Shown piece by piece: positions 1-10,869 of a stretch of 64,000 nt of DNA. The position numbers were made by a program, and so were the translations under genes. Within the stretch, counting starts at the first letter, position 1. Every line of letters begins with the position of its first letter. The DNA is from Sciurus carolinensis (lineage: Eukaryota; Chordata; Mammalia; Rodentia; Sciuridae): positions 44,492,792 through 44,556,791 of the forward strand of contig NC_062222.1 of the NCBI RefSeq assembly GCF_902686445.1. Reading direction: 5' to 3'. The notes under the pieces are model-generated. The model was given only the letters and a program-made list of their open reading frames with translations. It did no database searches and was not told where the DNA came from.

Positions 1-283
1 GGTAGATTTAAGTCCAATTCTAAAATAACTATGTTAAATATAAATGAATTAGATATCCCATTTGGAAGACAAACATTGACAAACTGGATGCAAAAATGAT
101 AAAAGTATGTGAAGCCCACTTCAAATTTGAATATATAGACCTGTTAAGAGAAAAATGCTAACATAAAGAGAAACCATGCATTAGTTAATTAAAAGTAAGC
201 TTTTACTAACCATACTCACAGCAGAGAAAGTAGACTTTAGTACAAGAACTACTGCCATGGATAAATGAGAGAGATATAGAAGG
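1..283 (+). repeat. Old LINE-1 fragment (ORF2 endonuclease region), left piece
   Basis: The order and wording of the sequence follow the 5' part of an old mammalian L1 ORF2 (endonuclease region), heavily decayed with stops in all frames. The same element resumes after the LTR-like block at about 725, continues to 1832, and resumes again after the young L1 at 8537. Subfamily not resolved. Confidence 0.7.
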
Positions 284-724
284 GCTTAGGCAGCCAGGGC
301 AAGATGGCCAGGAAGGTCAGGGGCAGAACCAGAACAAAGGAGCATGAGGAGGGTCAACTTCCTGCTTGACTAAAGTGCTTGTGGACACAAGCAGGGGCCC
401 CAATCAGAGAGACACTTCCTTACTCCTAAGCAGGGGATCCAAAAGAAAAACAAAACAGATGATTGAACAGAGTCGGCACTAAACAATAATAGTGAGGAGC
501 ATGTAGACAGGGGTGGAGATAAGGAAAAGAGGAATTTCCAGAGACCATAAAGAGAATAGGCCAAAACTCCCACACTGGATTTCCAGCAATGGGGTCCCTT
601 CTCTTCAGAGAAGTCTATCTCTATATCTGTGTTGCCTTTGCAATAAAACTATTTCTTGCTTGCCATCTCTGTATCCTGTTCTTCAATTCCTTGCTGAATG
701 GAGACAACAAACCCAGCACCCCTA
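284..724 (+). repeat. LTR-like insertion inside the old L1
   Basis: This block interrupts L1 ORF2 sequence that is continuous on both sides. It is richer in GC, holds an AATAAA-type signal near 642 followed by a C/T-rich tail, and so resembles the U3-R-U5 layout of an ERV1-type solo LTR. Clear TG...CA ends and a target-site duplication were not found, so the class is tentative. Two short open frames here are chance. Confidence 0.4.
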
Positions 725-1832
725 GACTAACATACAGAGAAACATAATAAAAGGATCAATGAATAAAAGACATAACAATTCTAAATGTATACACATTTCA
801 CAACAGAATTTGAAAATACTGAAGCAAAAACTGATAGAACTGAAAGGAGAAATAGACAAATACACAGATATAATTGGAATTGGAATTTCAACATTCCTAT
901 TTAAGTAATTGATAAAAACAGTAGAACAAAAGTCAGAAAGAATCATTACAGATCTCACAGACATTGAACGTAAGAAAATATTGTGAACATTGCCAATGTA
1001 TTTGTTATAGCCATGAAAAACTCCAGGAGGTATTTCTGACCAAAAACAAAAACAAAAACAAATCAAGTGAAATGAGGAAAGTGTCTCTACAATTTCATTT
1101 TTACAAAACCATGACATACCACCATATATGCATATATTAGTATATGTATGTAATGTTTATGTATGTTTAAACATGATGATATGAGCCTTCATCACAGGAT
1201 CTGAGCTGAATAAATTGACTCCTATTCGTTGAGTTTCCCATTTCCTTTTTCTATGTTCTTATATAAGTGCACACTTGACGCACAAAACAAAACAACAAAA
1301 AGACCATCAACCAACTCCATCTAGTAACTTCAGATTAAACTATTGTTGTTGCTGCTTTTTAATTTATTGAGAACTTCAATAAAATCTGTCCACAAATTTT
1401 CTTTACTCAAGGTAAGATACTTGAGTAGCACTATAACTTAATTAAAAAACTTTACCACAAAGAAAACTTGTTTCAGATACTTCACCAATGAATTGCACCC
1501 AATATTTAAGAAAGAAATGTAACAATTCTCTCAAGTTCTTTTGGAAAATAGAAGAGGAATCAGCATTACTCTGATTTCAAGATTGGACAGACATTTTAAG
1601 AAAAGACAATCCAAGACCAATGTAACACATAAACATAGTTGCAAATATTTTCAGCAAAATATTTGCTAAACGAATCCAATATATAAAGAGGATAATACAT
1701 TATGTCAAGTTAATAATCGATTGGTATAATGTACCAATTTAGTAGATTAAAAAAGGAGAAAATCATGATGCTATCAATAAATAAAGAAAAGAACATTCAA
1801 GAAATTTGACATACATGCATTTTAAAAATGTT
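725..1832 (+). repeat. Old LINE-1 fragment (ORF2 endonuclease to reverse transcriptase), middle piece
   Basis: About 735-1000 follows the L1 endonuclease region and about 1590-1832 follows the reverse transcriptase region in the same order and strand as 1-283. Many stops and indels. 1100-1440 is poorly matched and may hold a deletion or another old insert. Confidence 0.7.
1824..1832 (+). repeat. Target-site duplication, 5' copy, of the young L1
   Basis: The 9-bp AAAAATGTT here recurs at 8528-8536 directly after the L1 A-tail. Removing the L1 and one copy restores old L1 sequence in the expected order, which supports the call although the motif is A-rich. Confidence 0.65.
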
Positions 1833-3332
1833 GTGGCGTTTCAAGATGGCGGACTAGAGAGTGGCTGCATTTCATGTTGCTCCAGGACTTAGGATTCAAG
1901 AAGAGGAGATATTGAGAGACTTGGGACCAACTCAAAGCTACCGGGTGAGTCTCTCCTGCTGGGGAGGGGTCCTGGATGGGGTGGTAGTCCCGGAACACAG
2001 GGAACTTTGTGAAGTAGAGTTGCCCAACGAGACACCCCTCCCCCTGCTGGAGCAGTGAACTCGGACAACTGGGAGCATCATAGAGGAGGCCGCTCAGCAC
2101 AGCGCTAGGACTCAGAGCAACCCACTGGGGCTCTGGGGGGCTACCCAGAGGAGGAGCTGCGCGGTGAGCTGTTTGGACTCAGAGCGACCGCTCCTGAACA
2201 CCTGGGGGCTGCCCAGAGGAGGAGCATGGCGGGTCACTTGGACTCGGAGCGGCCGCACCAGAGCTCTGGGCTGCTGCCTAGAGGAGGAGGTGTGTGGCAA
2301 GCTGTTTGGACTCAGAGTGACCACTCTGAACACTGGGGGACTGCCCGGAGGAGGAGGAGGAGTGTGGCGGATCGCTTGGACTCGGAGTGACTGCACCAGG
2401 ACTCCGGGCAGCTGCCCAGAGGAGGAGGCGCGTGGTGAGTTGTTTGGACTCAAAGCGACCGCTCCTGAACACCCAGGGGGCTTCCTGGAGGAGGAGAAGC
2501 ACGGTGGATCACTTGGACTCGGAGTGACTGCACTAGGGCTATGGGCAGTTGTCGGGAGGAGGAGGTGCGCAGTGAGTTGCTTGGACTCCTAGCGACCACA
2601 CCGGAACACCGGGTGGCTGCCCGGAGGAAGAGGAGTGCGGCGGGTCACTGGGACTCGGAGCGACTGTATGGGGCTCCAGGTGGCTGCTTAGAGGAGGGGC
2701 TACATAGCCAGGTGATTAGGTGCAGAGCAGGGTCCCAGGACCTAGGAGGCTTATTGGTGGAAGAGCTGCACAGAGACAAGCTGAGGGGCGGAGCAAAGGT
2801 TCCAGGACTGTGGGCAGATTCTCTGAGGAGAGGCAGCCTAAGGAGAATTGTCTGCAAAGGGTGAGGCTCCCAGGCCCAGCAGGTAGGTCCGGGCCCCTGG
2901 GAACTTTGCAGAGGAAGGCAGCCCAGCCCAGGTGGTAGTTGTGGATTGAGGGGAACCTCTAGGAGGGGAACTGACCAGCAAGACCTCCCCACCGGGTGAG
3001 TCTTCCCCGCTGGGTAAGGTTTTCCCACAAGGATGATAAAACCAGAGACACAGGCCCAAACAGGCCTTGCCTCAGCCCGCAGCCTAGTTCCCCTTTGGAT
3101 GACCATTGGTCAACAAGTGGAGGCACCTTTGCCCACTAGCAGGGAATATACCCCACCTGAAGGCCACCACTCCTAGAGAGGCAGCTTCCTTGGGGAGCAC
3201 CGCACTATCAACTTCCTCCAAGATTTCAGGCTACTGAAGGATAAGAGGGGATATACTAGAAATCTTCAGGGACATTATAAGTCAATAGAGGAAATCTGCA
3301 ATATCTCAGCAGTCCACTAAGACCTGAACAAT
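1833..3332 (+). promoter_or_regulatory. L1 5'UTR / internal promoter region
   Basis: 1.5 kb of GC- and CpG-rich sequence precedes ORF1, in strong contrast to the AT-rich flanks. The L1 internal polymerase II promoter normally lies here. The YY1-like site is at 1843-1851, and a tandem monomer array fills about 2108-2720. Short open frames on both strands in this stretch come from GC-rich repeat composition and are not genes. Confidence 0.75.
2108..2720 (+). repeat. Tandem ~68-bp monomers in L1 5'UTR (about nine copies)
   Basis: The hexamer GGACTC begins at 2108, 2175, 2240, 2308, 2378, 2446, 2515, 2583 and 2651, so the spacing is 65-70 bp. Two alternating variants occur: one reads GTTTGGACTCAGAGCGACC and the other ACTTGGACTCGGAG, giving a higher-order dimer of about 136 bp. 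Each unit also has a GAGGAGGAG run. This is the layout of promoter monomers in rodent L1s, but shorter than the roughly 200-bp mouse monomers. Confidence 0.85.
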
Positions 3333-4434
3333 ATGAGAAAACAAGGGAAGAAAATGCCCCAAACAAATCTAGATGTTACATCAATAAAATCCAATGACAG
3401 CATGGCAGAAGAAATGACAGAAAGGGAGTTCAGAATGTACATAATTAAAATGATCAGGGAAGCAACGATGAGATGAAAGAGCAAATGCAGGCACTAAATG
3501 ATGAGATGAAAGAGCAAATGCAGGCATTGAATGATAGCACCAATTGACAGTTAAAAGAGCAAATACAGGAAGCAAAAGATCATTTCAATAAAGAGTTAGA
3601 GATATTGAAAAAAAAACCAAACAGAAATCCTTGAAATGAAGGAAACAATAAATCAAATTAAGAACTCCATAGAAAGCATATCCAATAGGTTAGAATACCT
3701 GGAAGACAGAACCTCAGACATTGAAGAAAAAATATTTAACCTTGAAAACAAAGCTAACAAACAGAGAAGATGGTAAGAAATCATGAACAGAATCTCAAAG
3801 AACTATGGGATATCATGAAAAGTCCAAATTTGAGAATTATTGGGATTGAGGAAGGCTTAGAGAAACAAACCAAAGGAATGAACAATCTATTCAATGAAAT
3901 AATATCAGAAAATTTCCCAAATCTGAAGAATGAAATGGAAAATCAAGTTCAAGAGGCTTATAGGACTCCAAATACACAAAATTACAACAGATCCACACCA
4001 AGGCACATTATAATGAAAATACCTAACATACAAAATATAGACAGAATTTTAAAGGCTGTGAGAGAAAAGAACCAAATTACATTCAGGGGGAAACCAATAC
4101 GGATATCAGCAGATTTTTCAATCCAGACCCTAAAAGCTAGAAGGGCCTAGAACAACATTTTTCAAGCCCTGAAAGAAAATGAATGCCAACCAAGAATCTT
4201 ATACCCAGCAAAACTTACCTTCAAATTTGACGATGAAATAAAATCCTTCCATGATAAACAAAAGCTAAAAGAATTTACAAAAGAATGCCAGCATTACAGA
4301 ACATTCTCAGCAAAATATTCCATGAGGAAGAGATGAAAAACAAAGAAACAAATCAGCAAAGGGAGGAATTATCCGAAAGGAATTGTCAAATAAAGGAGGA
4401 ACAAGTCGTGTCAAAAAAAAAAATAAATAAATAA
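3333..4434 (+). pseudogene. L1 ORF1 (RNA-binding chaperone), broken
   Basis: ORF1p is the trimeric RNA-binding chaperone of the L1 particle. The ATG at 3333 opens about 45 codons. A missing base near 3465 throws the frame out, an in-frame TGA follows near 3555, and A-run indels occur near 3610. The best preserved part is 3770-4150, covering the RRM and C-terminal domain (motif RTPNTQNYNRSTPRH). There a TAG near 4148 replaces the tryptophan expected after KARRA. The frame resumes and ends at TAA 4432-4434, ten bases before ORF2. Total span is about 367 codons, usual for the family. The N-terminal coiled coil carries an 11-residue duplication (3467-3532). Confidence 0.85.
3467..3532 (+). repeat. 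33-bp tandem duplication in ORF1 coiled-coil region
   Basis: Units 3467-3499 and 3500-3532 are 33 bp each and differ at only two positions. A third, more diverged unit follows to about 3571. At 11 codons each they extend the ORF1p coiled coil without shifting frame. Confidence 0.9.
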
Positions 4435-4444
4435 AATAAAATAA

Positions 4445-7400
4445 ATGAGCCAAATAACCGGGAATACAAATCATATCTCAATAATAATCCTGAATGTTAA
4501 TGGCCTGAACTCATCAATCAAAAGACACAGACTGGCAGATTGGATTAAAAAGAAAGATCCAACAATATGTTGCCTGCAAGAGACTCACCTCATAGAAAGA
4601 GATACCCATAGACTAAAGGTGAAAGGATGGGGAAAAATATACCATGCACATGGACTCAGCAAAAAAGCTGGAGTATCCATCCTCATTTCAGATAATGTGA
4701 ACTTCAAGCCAAAATTAGTCAGAAGGGATAAAGAAGGACATTTCATTCTGCTTAAGGGAAGCATAAATCAGCAAGATATAACAATCATAAACATCTATGC
4801 CCCAAACAGTGGCTCATCCATGTATGTCAAACAAATCCTTCTCAATTTCAGAAACCAAATAGACCATAACACAATAATACTAGGTGATTTTAACATGCCT
4901 CTCTCACCACTGGACAGATCTTCCAAACCAAAATTGAACAAAGAAACCATAGATCTCAATAACACAATCAATAATTTAGACTTCACAGACATTTATAGAA
5001 TATACCATCCAACCAAGAGCGAATACACTTTCTTCTCAGCAGCACATGGATCCTTCTCTAAAATAGACCATATATTATGCCACAAAGCTAATGTTAGCAA
5101 ATACAAGAAGATAGAGACACTACCTTGTATTCTATCAGATCATAATGAATTGAAATTAGAAATAAACGAAAGAGTAAAAAACAGAAACTACTCCAACACC
5201 TGGAGATTAAACAATATGCTATTATATGATGAATGGATAACAGAAGATAGTAGGAAGGAAATTAAAAAATTCTTAGAGGTAAACGAGAACAAAGAAACAT
5301 CATATCAAAATCTCTGGGACACTATGAAAGCAGTACTTAGAGGAAAATTTATTTCATGGAGTGCATTCAATAAAAGAAGTAAAACTCAACAAATAAACGA
5401 CCTAACACTACAGCTCAAAGCCCGAGAAAAAGAAGAACAGACCAACACCAAAAGTAGTAGAAGACAGGAAATAGTTAAACTCAGAGCTGAAATCAACGAA
5501 ATTGAAACAAAAGAAACAATACAAAAAATTGACAAAATAAATAGTTGGTTCTTCGAAAAAATAAACAAAATTGATAAACCTTTAGCCACACTAACAAAGA
5601 GAAGACAAGAGAAAACCCAAATCACTAAAATTCGGAATGAACAAGGAAATATCACAACAGACATGAGTGAAATACAAAACATAATTAGAAGCTATTTTGA
5701 AAATCTATACTCCAACAAAATAGAAAATTTCGAAGACATCAACAGGTTTCTAGAGACATATGAATTGCCTAAACTGAACGAGGAGGACATACACAATTTA
5801 AATAGACCAATTTCAAGTAATGAAATAGAAGAAGTCATCAAAAGCCTACCAACAAAGAAAAGTCCGGGACCAGATGGGTTCTCAGCCAAGTTCTACAAAA
5901 CCTTTAAAGAAGAACTCATTCCAATACTCCTCAAAGTATTCCAGGAAATAGAAGAGGAGGGAACCCTCCCAAACTCATTCTATGAAGCCAATATTACCCT
6001 GATACCTAAACCAGACAGAGACACATCAAGGAAAGAAAATTTCAGACCCATATCCTTAATGAACATCGATGCAAAAATTCTCAACAAAATTTTAGCAAAT
6101 CGCATACAAAAACATATTAAAAAGATAGTGCACCATGATCAAGTGGGTTTCATCCCAGGGATGCAAGGTTGGTTCAACATCAGGAAATCAAAAAATGTAA
6201 TTCACCATATCAATAGACTTAAAGTCAAGAATCACATGATTATTTCAATAGATGCAGAAAAAGCATTTGATAACATACAGCATCCCTTCATGCTCAAAAC
6301 ACTAGAAAAAATTGGGATAGTGGGAACATTCCTTAACATTGTAAAGGCCATCTATGCTAAACCCATGGCTAATATCATTCTAAATGGTGAAAAACTGAAA
6401 GCATTCCCCCTAAAAACTGGAACAAGGCAGGGATGCCCTCTTTCACCACTTCTATTCAATATGGTCCTTGAAACTCTAGCCAGAGCAATTAGACAGACCA
6501 AAGAAATTAAAGGGATATGAACAGGAAAGGAAAAACTCAAACTATCCCTATTTGCTGATGATATGATTATATACTTAGAGGAACCAGGAAATTCCACCAG
6601 AAAACTTTTAGAACTCATAAGTGAATTCAGTAAAGTAGCGGGATATAAGATCAATGCACATAAATCTAATGCATTTTTATACATAAGTGATGAATCTTTG
6701 GAAAGAATAATTGGGAAAACTACCCCATTCACAATAGACTCGAAAGAAATAAAATACTTGGGAATCAATCTCACAAAAGAGGTGAAAGACCTCTACAATG
6801 AGAACTACAGAACACTAAAGGAAGAAATTAAAGAACACCTTAGAAGATGGAAAGATCTCCCATGTTTTTGGATAGGCAGAATTAATATTGTCAAAATGGC
6901 CATACTATCGAAAGTGCTATACAGATTCAATGCAATTCCAATTAAAATCCCAATGATGTACCTCACAGAAATAGAGCAAGCAATTATGAAATTCATCTGG
7001 AAGAATAAGAAACCCAGAATAGCTAAAGCAATCCTTAGCAGAAAGAGCAAAGCAGGGGATATCGCAATACCAGATCTTCAACTCTACTACAAAGCAATAG
7101 TAACAAAACGGCATGGTATTGGTGCCAAAATAGAAAGGTAGATCAATGGTACAGAATAGAGGACACGGACACAAACCCTAATAAATACAATTTTCTCATA
7201 CTAGACAAAGTGACCAAAAATAGGCAATGGAGAAAAGATAGCCTCTTCAACAAATGGTGCTAGGAAAACTGGAAATCCATATGCAACAGAATGAAACTAA
7301 ACCCCTATCTCTCACCGTGCACGAAACTAAACTCAAAATGGATTAAGGACCTCAGAATCAGACCAGAGACCCTGCAGATTATAGAAGAAAAAAGTAGGTC

Positions 7401-8282
7401 CAGAACTTCAACATGTCAGCTTCGGACCAGACTTCCTCAACAGGACTCCCATAGCACAAGAAATAAAAGCAAGAATCAACAACTGGGATAGATTCAAACT
7501 AAAAAGCTTTCTCTCAGCAAAGGAAACTATCAGCAACGTGAAGAAAGAGCCTACAGAGTAGGAGAATATCTTTCCCAATCATACTTCAGAGAGAGCGCTC
7601 ATTTCCAGAATCTATAAAGAACTCAAAAAACTCTACACCAAGAATGCAAATAACCCAGTCGACAAATGGGCTAAGGAAATGAACAGACACTTCACAGAAG
7701 AAGATCTACAAGCAATCAACAAACATATGGAAAAATGTTCAACATCTCTAGTAAAAAGAGAAATGCAAATCAAAACCACCCTAAGATTCCATCTCACCCC
7801 AATTAGAATGGCGATTATCAAAAATACAAGCAACAACAGGTGTTGACAAGGATGTGGGGAGAAAGGTACATTCATACATTGCTGGTGGGGCTGCAAATTA
7901 GTGCAGCCACTCTGGAAAGCAGTGTGGAGATTCCTTAGAAAACTTGGAATGGAACCACCATTTGACCCAGCTATCCCACTCCTTGGCTTATACTCAAAGG
8001 ACTTAAGATCAGCATACTACAGAGATACAGCCACATCAATGTTCATATCTGCTCAATTCACAATAGCCAGATTGTGGAACCAAGCTAGATGTCCTTCAAT
8101 TGATGAATGGATAAAGAAACTGTGGTATATATATATATACAATGGAATATTACTCAACCATAAAGAATGATAAAATTATGGCATTTTCAGGCAAATGGAT
8201 GAAATTGGAGACTATCATGCTAAGTGAGATAAGCCAATCTCAAAAAACCAAAGGACGAATGATCTTGCTGATAAGTGGATGA
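4445..8282 (+). pseudogene. L1 ORF2 (endonuclease / reverse transcriptase), broken
   Basis: ORF2p nicks the target DNA and reverse-transcribes L1 RNA. Codons 1-691 are open. The apurinic-type endonuclease shows its catalytic set: N17 in LNVNGLN, E46 in QETH, the GDFN aspartate, SKIDHIL and SDHN. The reverse transcriptase begins around [10 protein letters not shown], and the FADD motif falls at codons 703-706 (6551-6562). Damage: TGA at 6518-6520, eleven codons before FADD, after which the same frame runs on to 7108; a one-base loss near 7108; TAG at 7261-7263; a one-base gain in the A-run near 7390; TAG at 7559-7561; TGA at 7844-7846; and a TA-run expansion near 8128 that shifts the frame again. 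The intended stop is TGA 8280-8282. The span of about 1,279 codons matches the family (human 1,275). Confidence 0.92.
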
Positions 8283-8527
8283 TGACACATAATGGGGGAG
8301 GGAGGGGTTAGCGTTAGGGTTAGAGTTAGGGTTAGGGAGGGGGGCAAGAATGGAGGAAGGACTGTATAGAGGGAAAAGAGGGGTGGGAGGGATGGGGGGG
8401 AAGGGAAAAAAATAACAGAATGACTCAAACAACATTACCCTATGTAAATTTATGATTACACAAATGGTATGCCTTTACTCCAGTACAAACAGAGAAACAA
8501 CATGTATCCCATTTGTTTACAATAAAA
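8283..8527 (+). repeat. L1 3'UTR with G-rich tract and A-tail
   Basis: The purine-rich, G-run 3'UTR typical of mammalian L1s is present. It includes a TTAGGG-like stretch at 8306-8337, further G-runs to about 8403, an AATAAA at 8520-8525 and a short A-tail. The tail is only about ten bases, so it has probably shortened since insertion. Confidence 0.8.
8306..8337 (+). repeat. Telomere-like (GTTAGG)n tract in the L1 3'UTR
   Basis: Five adjoining hexamers are GTTAGG or one-base variants (GTTAGC, GTTAGA). It lies inside the G-rich L1 3'UTR, so it is more likely part of the element than a healed telomere. Confidence 0.8.
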
Positions 8528-8536
8528 AAAAATGTT
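8528..8536 (+). repeat. Target-site duplication, 3' copy, of the young L1
   Basis: Second copy of AAAAATGTT; see 1824-1832. Confidence 0.65.
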
Positions 8537-8985
8537 TAGTGATTGAGGAGTAAAAGGGAACATTCTCAACCTGAGAAAGGGAGTTTATAAAATACATACA
8601 GTTATACTTAGTGATGGAAGAGTGATTACTTTCCTGTTAAGATTAAGAAACAGCCAAAGATGTCTGCTCTCCAAACTTCTATTAAACTAGAAATTGTAGA
8701 CAGTGACATAAGGCAAGAAAAATTAAAAAGAAAACAAGTATGTAGATTGGGTATGTACATTTTTATCTTTATATAAAAATGACATGATCATTTACATAGA
8801 AAATCCCAGGAAATCCACAAAAATTCTACTAAGTAAATAGCAAAATTTCAGGATACAAGGTCAATATACTAAAATTAATCATATTTCTGTAAGCTAAGAA
8901 CAAGTACTAAAAATTGAACTATAATACTATTTACAAAAACAATTAAACCATAACATAGTTGAAATAAATCTAAATGTACTTCACT
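8537..8985 (+). repeat. Old LINE-1 fragment, right piece (RT region onward)
   Basis: This resumes old L1 ORF2 exactly where 1832 left off and continues through the decayed region around the RT active site to about 8985. Same strand and same level of decay as 1-283 and 725-1832. Confidence 0.75.
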
Positions 8986-9327
8986 ATTTTTCTTTTCATC
9001 TTCTATTTCTATTCCCATTTCTTCTCTGCAACAGACTCTAGAATTAATGCAGGTAATGAACATCCTTCCAATACACTATCCTGATACTGATTTGGAGATA
9101 CATATGTTTTTGAAAAAATCCACAATAATCTTTGTGTATGTTAAATATTATTTATATAATTAGTATAATTCTTGGTCCCATCCATCCAATTCTAGCCTTT
9201 TATCATCTGGCCAATAAGATGGTACAATTAAAAATTTACGAAAACAATAAAATAGATCAAAACAAGGCACAACCCTAAAAAGTTCAAAAAGTTAACTTAA
9301 AAGTGTTATGTTGCTATGTTGGAAGAA

Positions 9328-9373
<46 letters not shown>

Positions 9374-10395
9374 TTTCTGTTGTACCCCTGGAAAGTATTA
9401 GTTTTATTTTTTTATTTTTGGAATTAAAGTTACTTTGAAAAATTTCTACTTTAGTACCATATTAAGAAATGTCTAAATTATAACTTTGGCATTTTTTTTT
9501 CTTCCCCTAGGTGAGAATTCTCTGAATTGCCTATGCCAGGAAGGTACAGAAATAGGAACATCACCCTTATGAAGTACCTTTAGCAGGAGCTGCCACCTGC
9601 AGGTAGAAAGGGAAAATAACAAATCCACTAGGCCTCCTCCCCGCCCCAAATCCCATCAAAGACTGGAATTCCTTATCACTACTTATTTTTATTTATGTAA
9701 AATAATGTTGTTCCCTGTTTCTGCCAACTTTATGTGTCTTTTCTGCCATGAGTCTTTTCTGTTTTTCCTGTGTTCTAAGCTTGCTTAATTCCCAAGTCTT
9801 TGACTTATTATTTTGAACAACACCATCCTCTTCACTTCCCCCATTCAGTCTTTCAGAACACCAAAGACATAGGTGACGAGTTGTTGGAAAAATAAAGAAT
9901 AGATCTAGGAATTTAATTATGGAATATTTGGTATATAAATAGCCCTAGATCCTGTCACAGATTCAATTTAATCTTAGATTTCAGCTTCCAGAGGTTAGGC
10001 ATATGTTTACTTGGTTTTCTTCTTTCTTTCTTGAATTACTTTTTAAACCTTAGAGTTAGTTTTCACAACTGTGACTTAGAGTGAATTCAACACAAGGTCA
10101 TGAACTTCTTTACCATTAATTCTTCCTTAAAATTTCTTTGTGCCAGAGGCTGTTTTTCTTTTGGTCTACATTTTGATCAGAGCTATTTAGATTTCAGAAT
10201 GAGGCTCCACTAACTGGATTTAAATATTCTCATCTCAGTTGCTATTATTTATTCTTGATTGGGACAATCTTAATTTCTAATAAGGATAACAATATTTGTT
10301 TAGGACATAAGAGAGTTCTACTTTTAAACACTTAACTACAGTGTAGCAGTAATAATTAGTAACCTTCTGCTATATGCCAGGCTGCATGGAACATT
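8986..10395. other. Intergenic, no gene seen
   Basis: AT-rich sequence downstream of FAM241A. Apart from the TG microsatellite at 9334-9367, I see no open frame with domain character and no recognised repeat. Confidence 0.5.
9334..9367 (+). repeat. (TG)n microsatellite, about 17 units
   Basis: Uninterrupted TG run preceded by a short TA run. Confidence 0.97.
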
Positions 10396-10869
10396 AATCT
10401 CCAGTTTTAGAGGTTTAACAGAATAAACTTACTTCTCACTCACAACACAGTCTACCAATGACCCAGCACCCTCATTTTTCTTGTAGCTCCACCAACTGGA
10501 ATATGCATTGTTCAGGGTTGCCAATGGAGGGGAAAGGGACGATGGAAAGACAACACAGCTCCTGTTTCAGCATGGGTGAAACACTCCACTTACATTTTAT
10601 TGGCTAAAACTTCCTAACGGGACCCAACCTGACTGTAGGAAGACCATGAAATATACAAAAGCACATCAATATCAGATGAGAACTAATAGTCTCTGTCCTA
10701 TTGCTTTAATTGTTAATCCTTAGTTTTTTCTTTTAGAGAGAAAAAAGATGCATGAAGTAGAGAACACACTCCCAGACAAAAGAATTTAAATCTTATCATG
10801 GAGTTTCTAAGTGAAAGTTGAAACTAAATTAATACATACCTGAGATTAATATTTTAAGTACTGACTGTA
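10396..10869. other. Intergenic, possible old LTR-like repeat at 10400-10660
   Basis: 10400-10660 has a loose resemblance to a widespread eutherian interspersed repeat, but I could not assign a family. No coding signal. Confidence 0.25.

Larger units (their letters stand above)
1833..8527 (+). mobile_element. Near full-length LINE-1 (5'UTR, ORF1, ORF2, 3'UTR, A-tail)
   Basis: This is a nearly complete L1 retrotransposon. It starts with a short leader containing a YY1-like AAGATGGCG (1843-1851), as in human L1, followed by a GC-rich 5'UTR with tandem monomers. A broken ORF1 covers 3333-4434 and a broken ORF2 covers 4445-8282. A purine-rich G-run 3'UTR with a telomere-like tract ends in an A-tail at about 8521-8530. 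A 9-bp target duplication flanks it. The coding damage (several frameshifts and stops) makes it incapable of autonomous movement. It lies within an older L1 in the same orientation. The open 691-codon stretch in ORF2 suggests a rather recent lineage-specific insertion. Confidence 0.93.

Noticed and set aside
722..1117. 131-codon minus-strand open frame rich in Phe/Cys/Ile
   Set aside because: It is the antisense of A-rich old L1 ORF2 sequence; the same applies to 5386-5682, 5692-5889 and 6352-6774 in the young L1.
2112..3106. Several 70-153 codon frames on both strands
   Set aside because: They are in the GC-rich L1 5'UTR; the 68-bp period is out of frame and no L1 protein is encoded there.
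8306..8337. Interstitial telomere or healed chromosome end
   Set aside because: Sits within a continuous L1 3'UTR with the element's own A-tail downstream, so it is part of the transposon.
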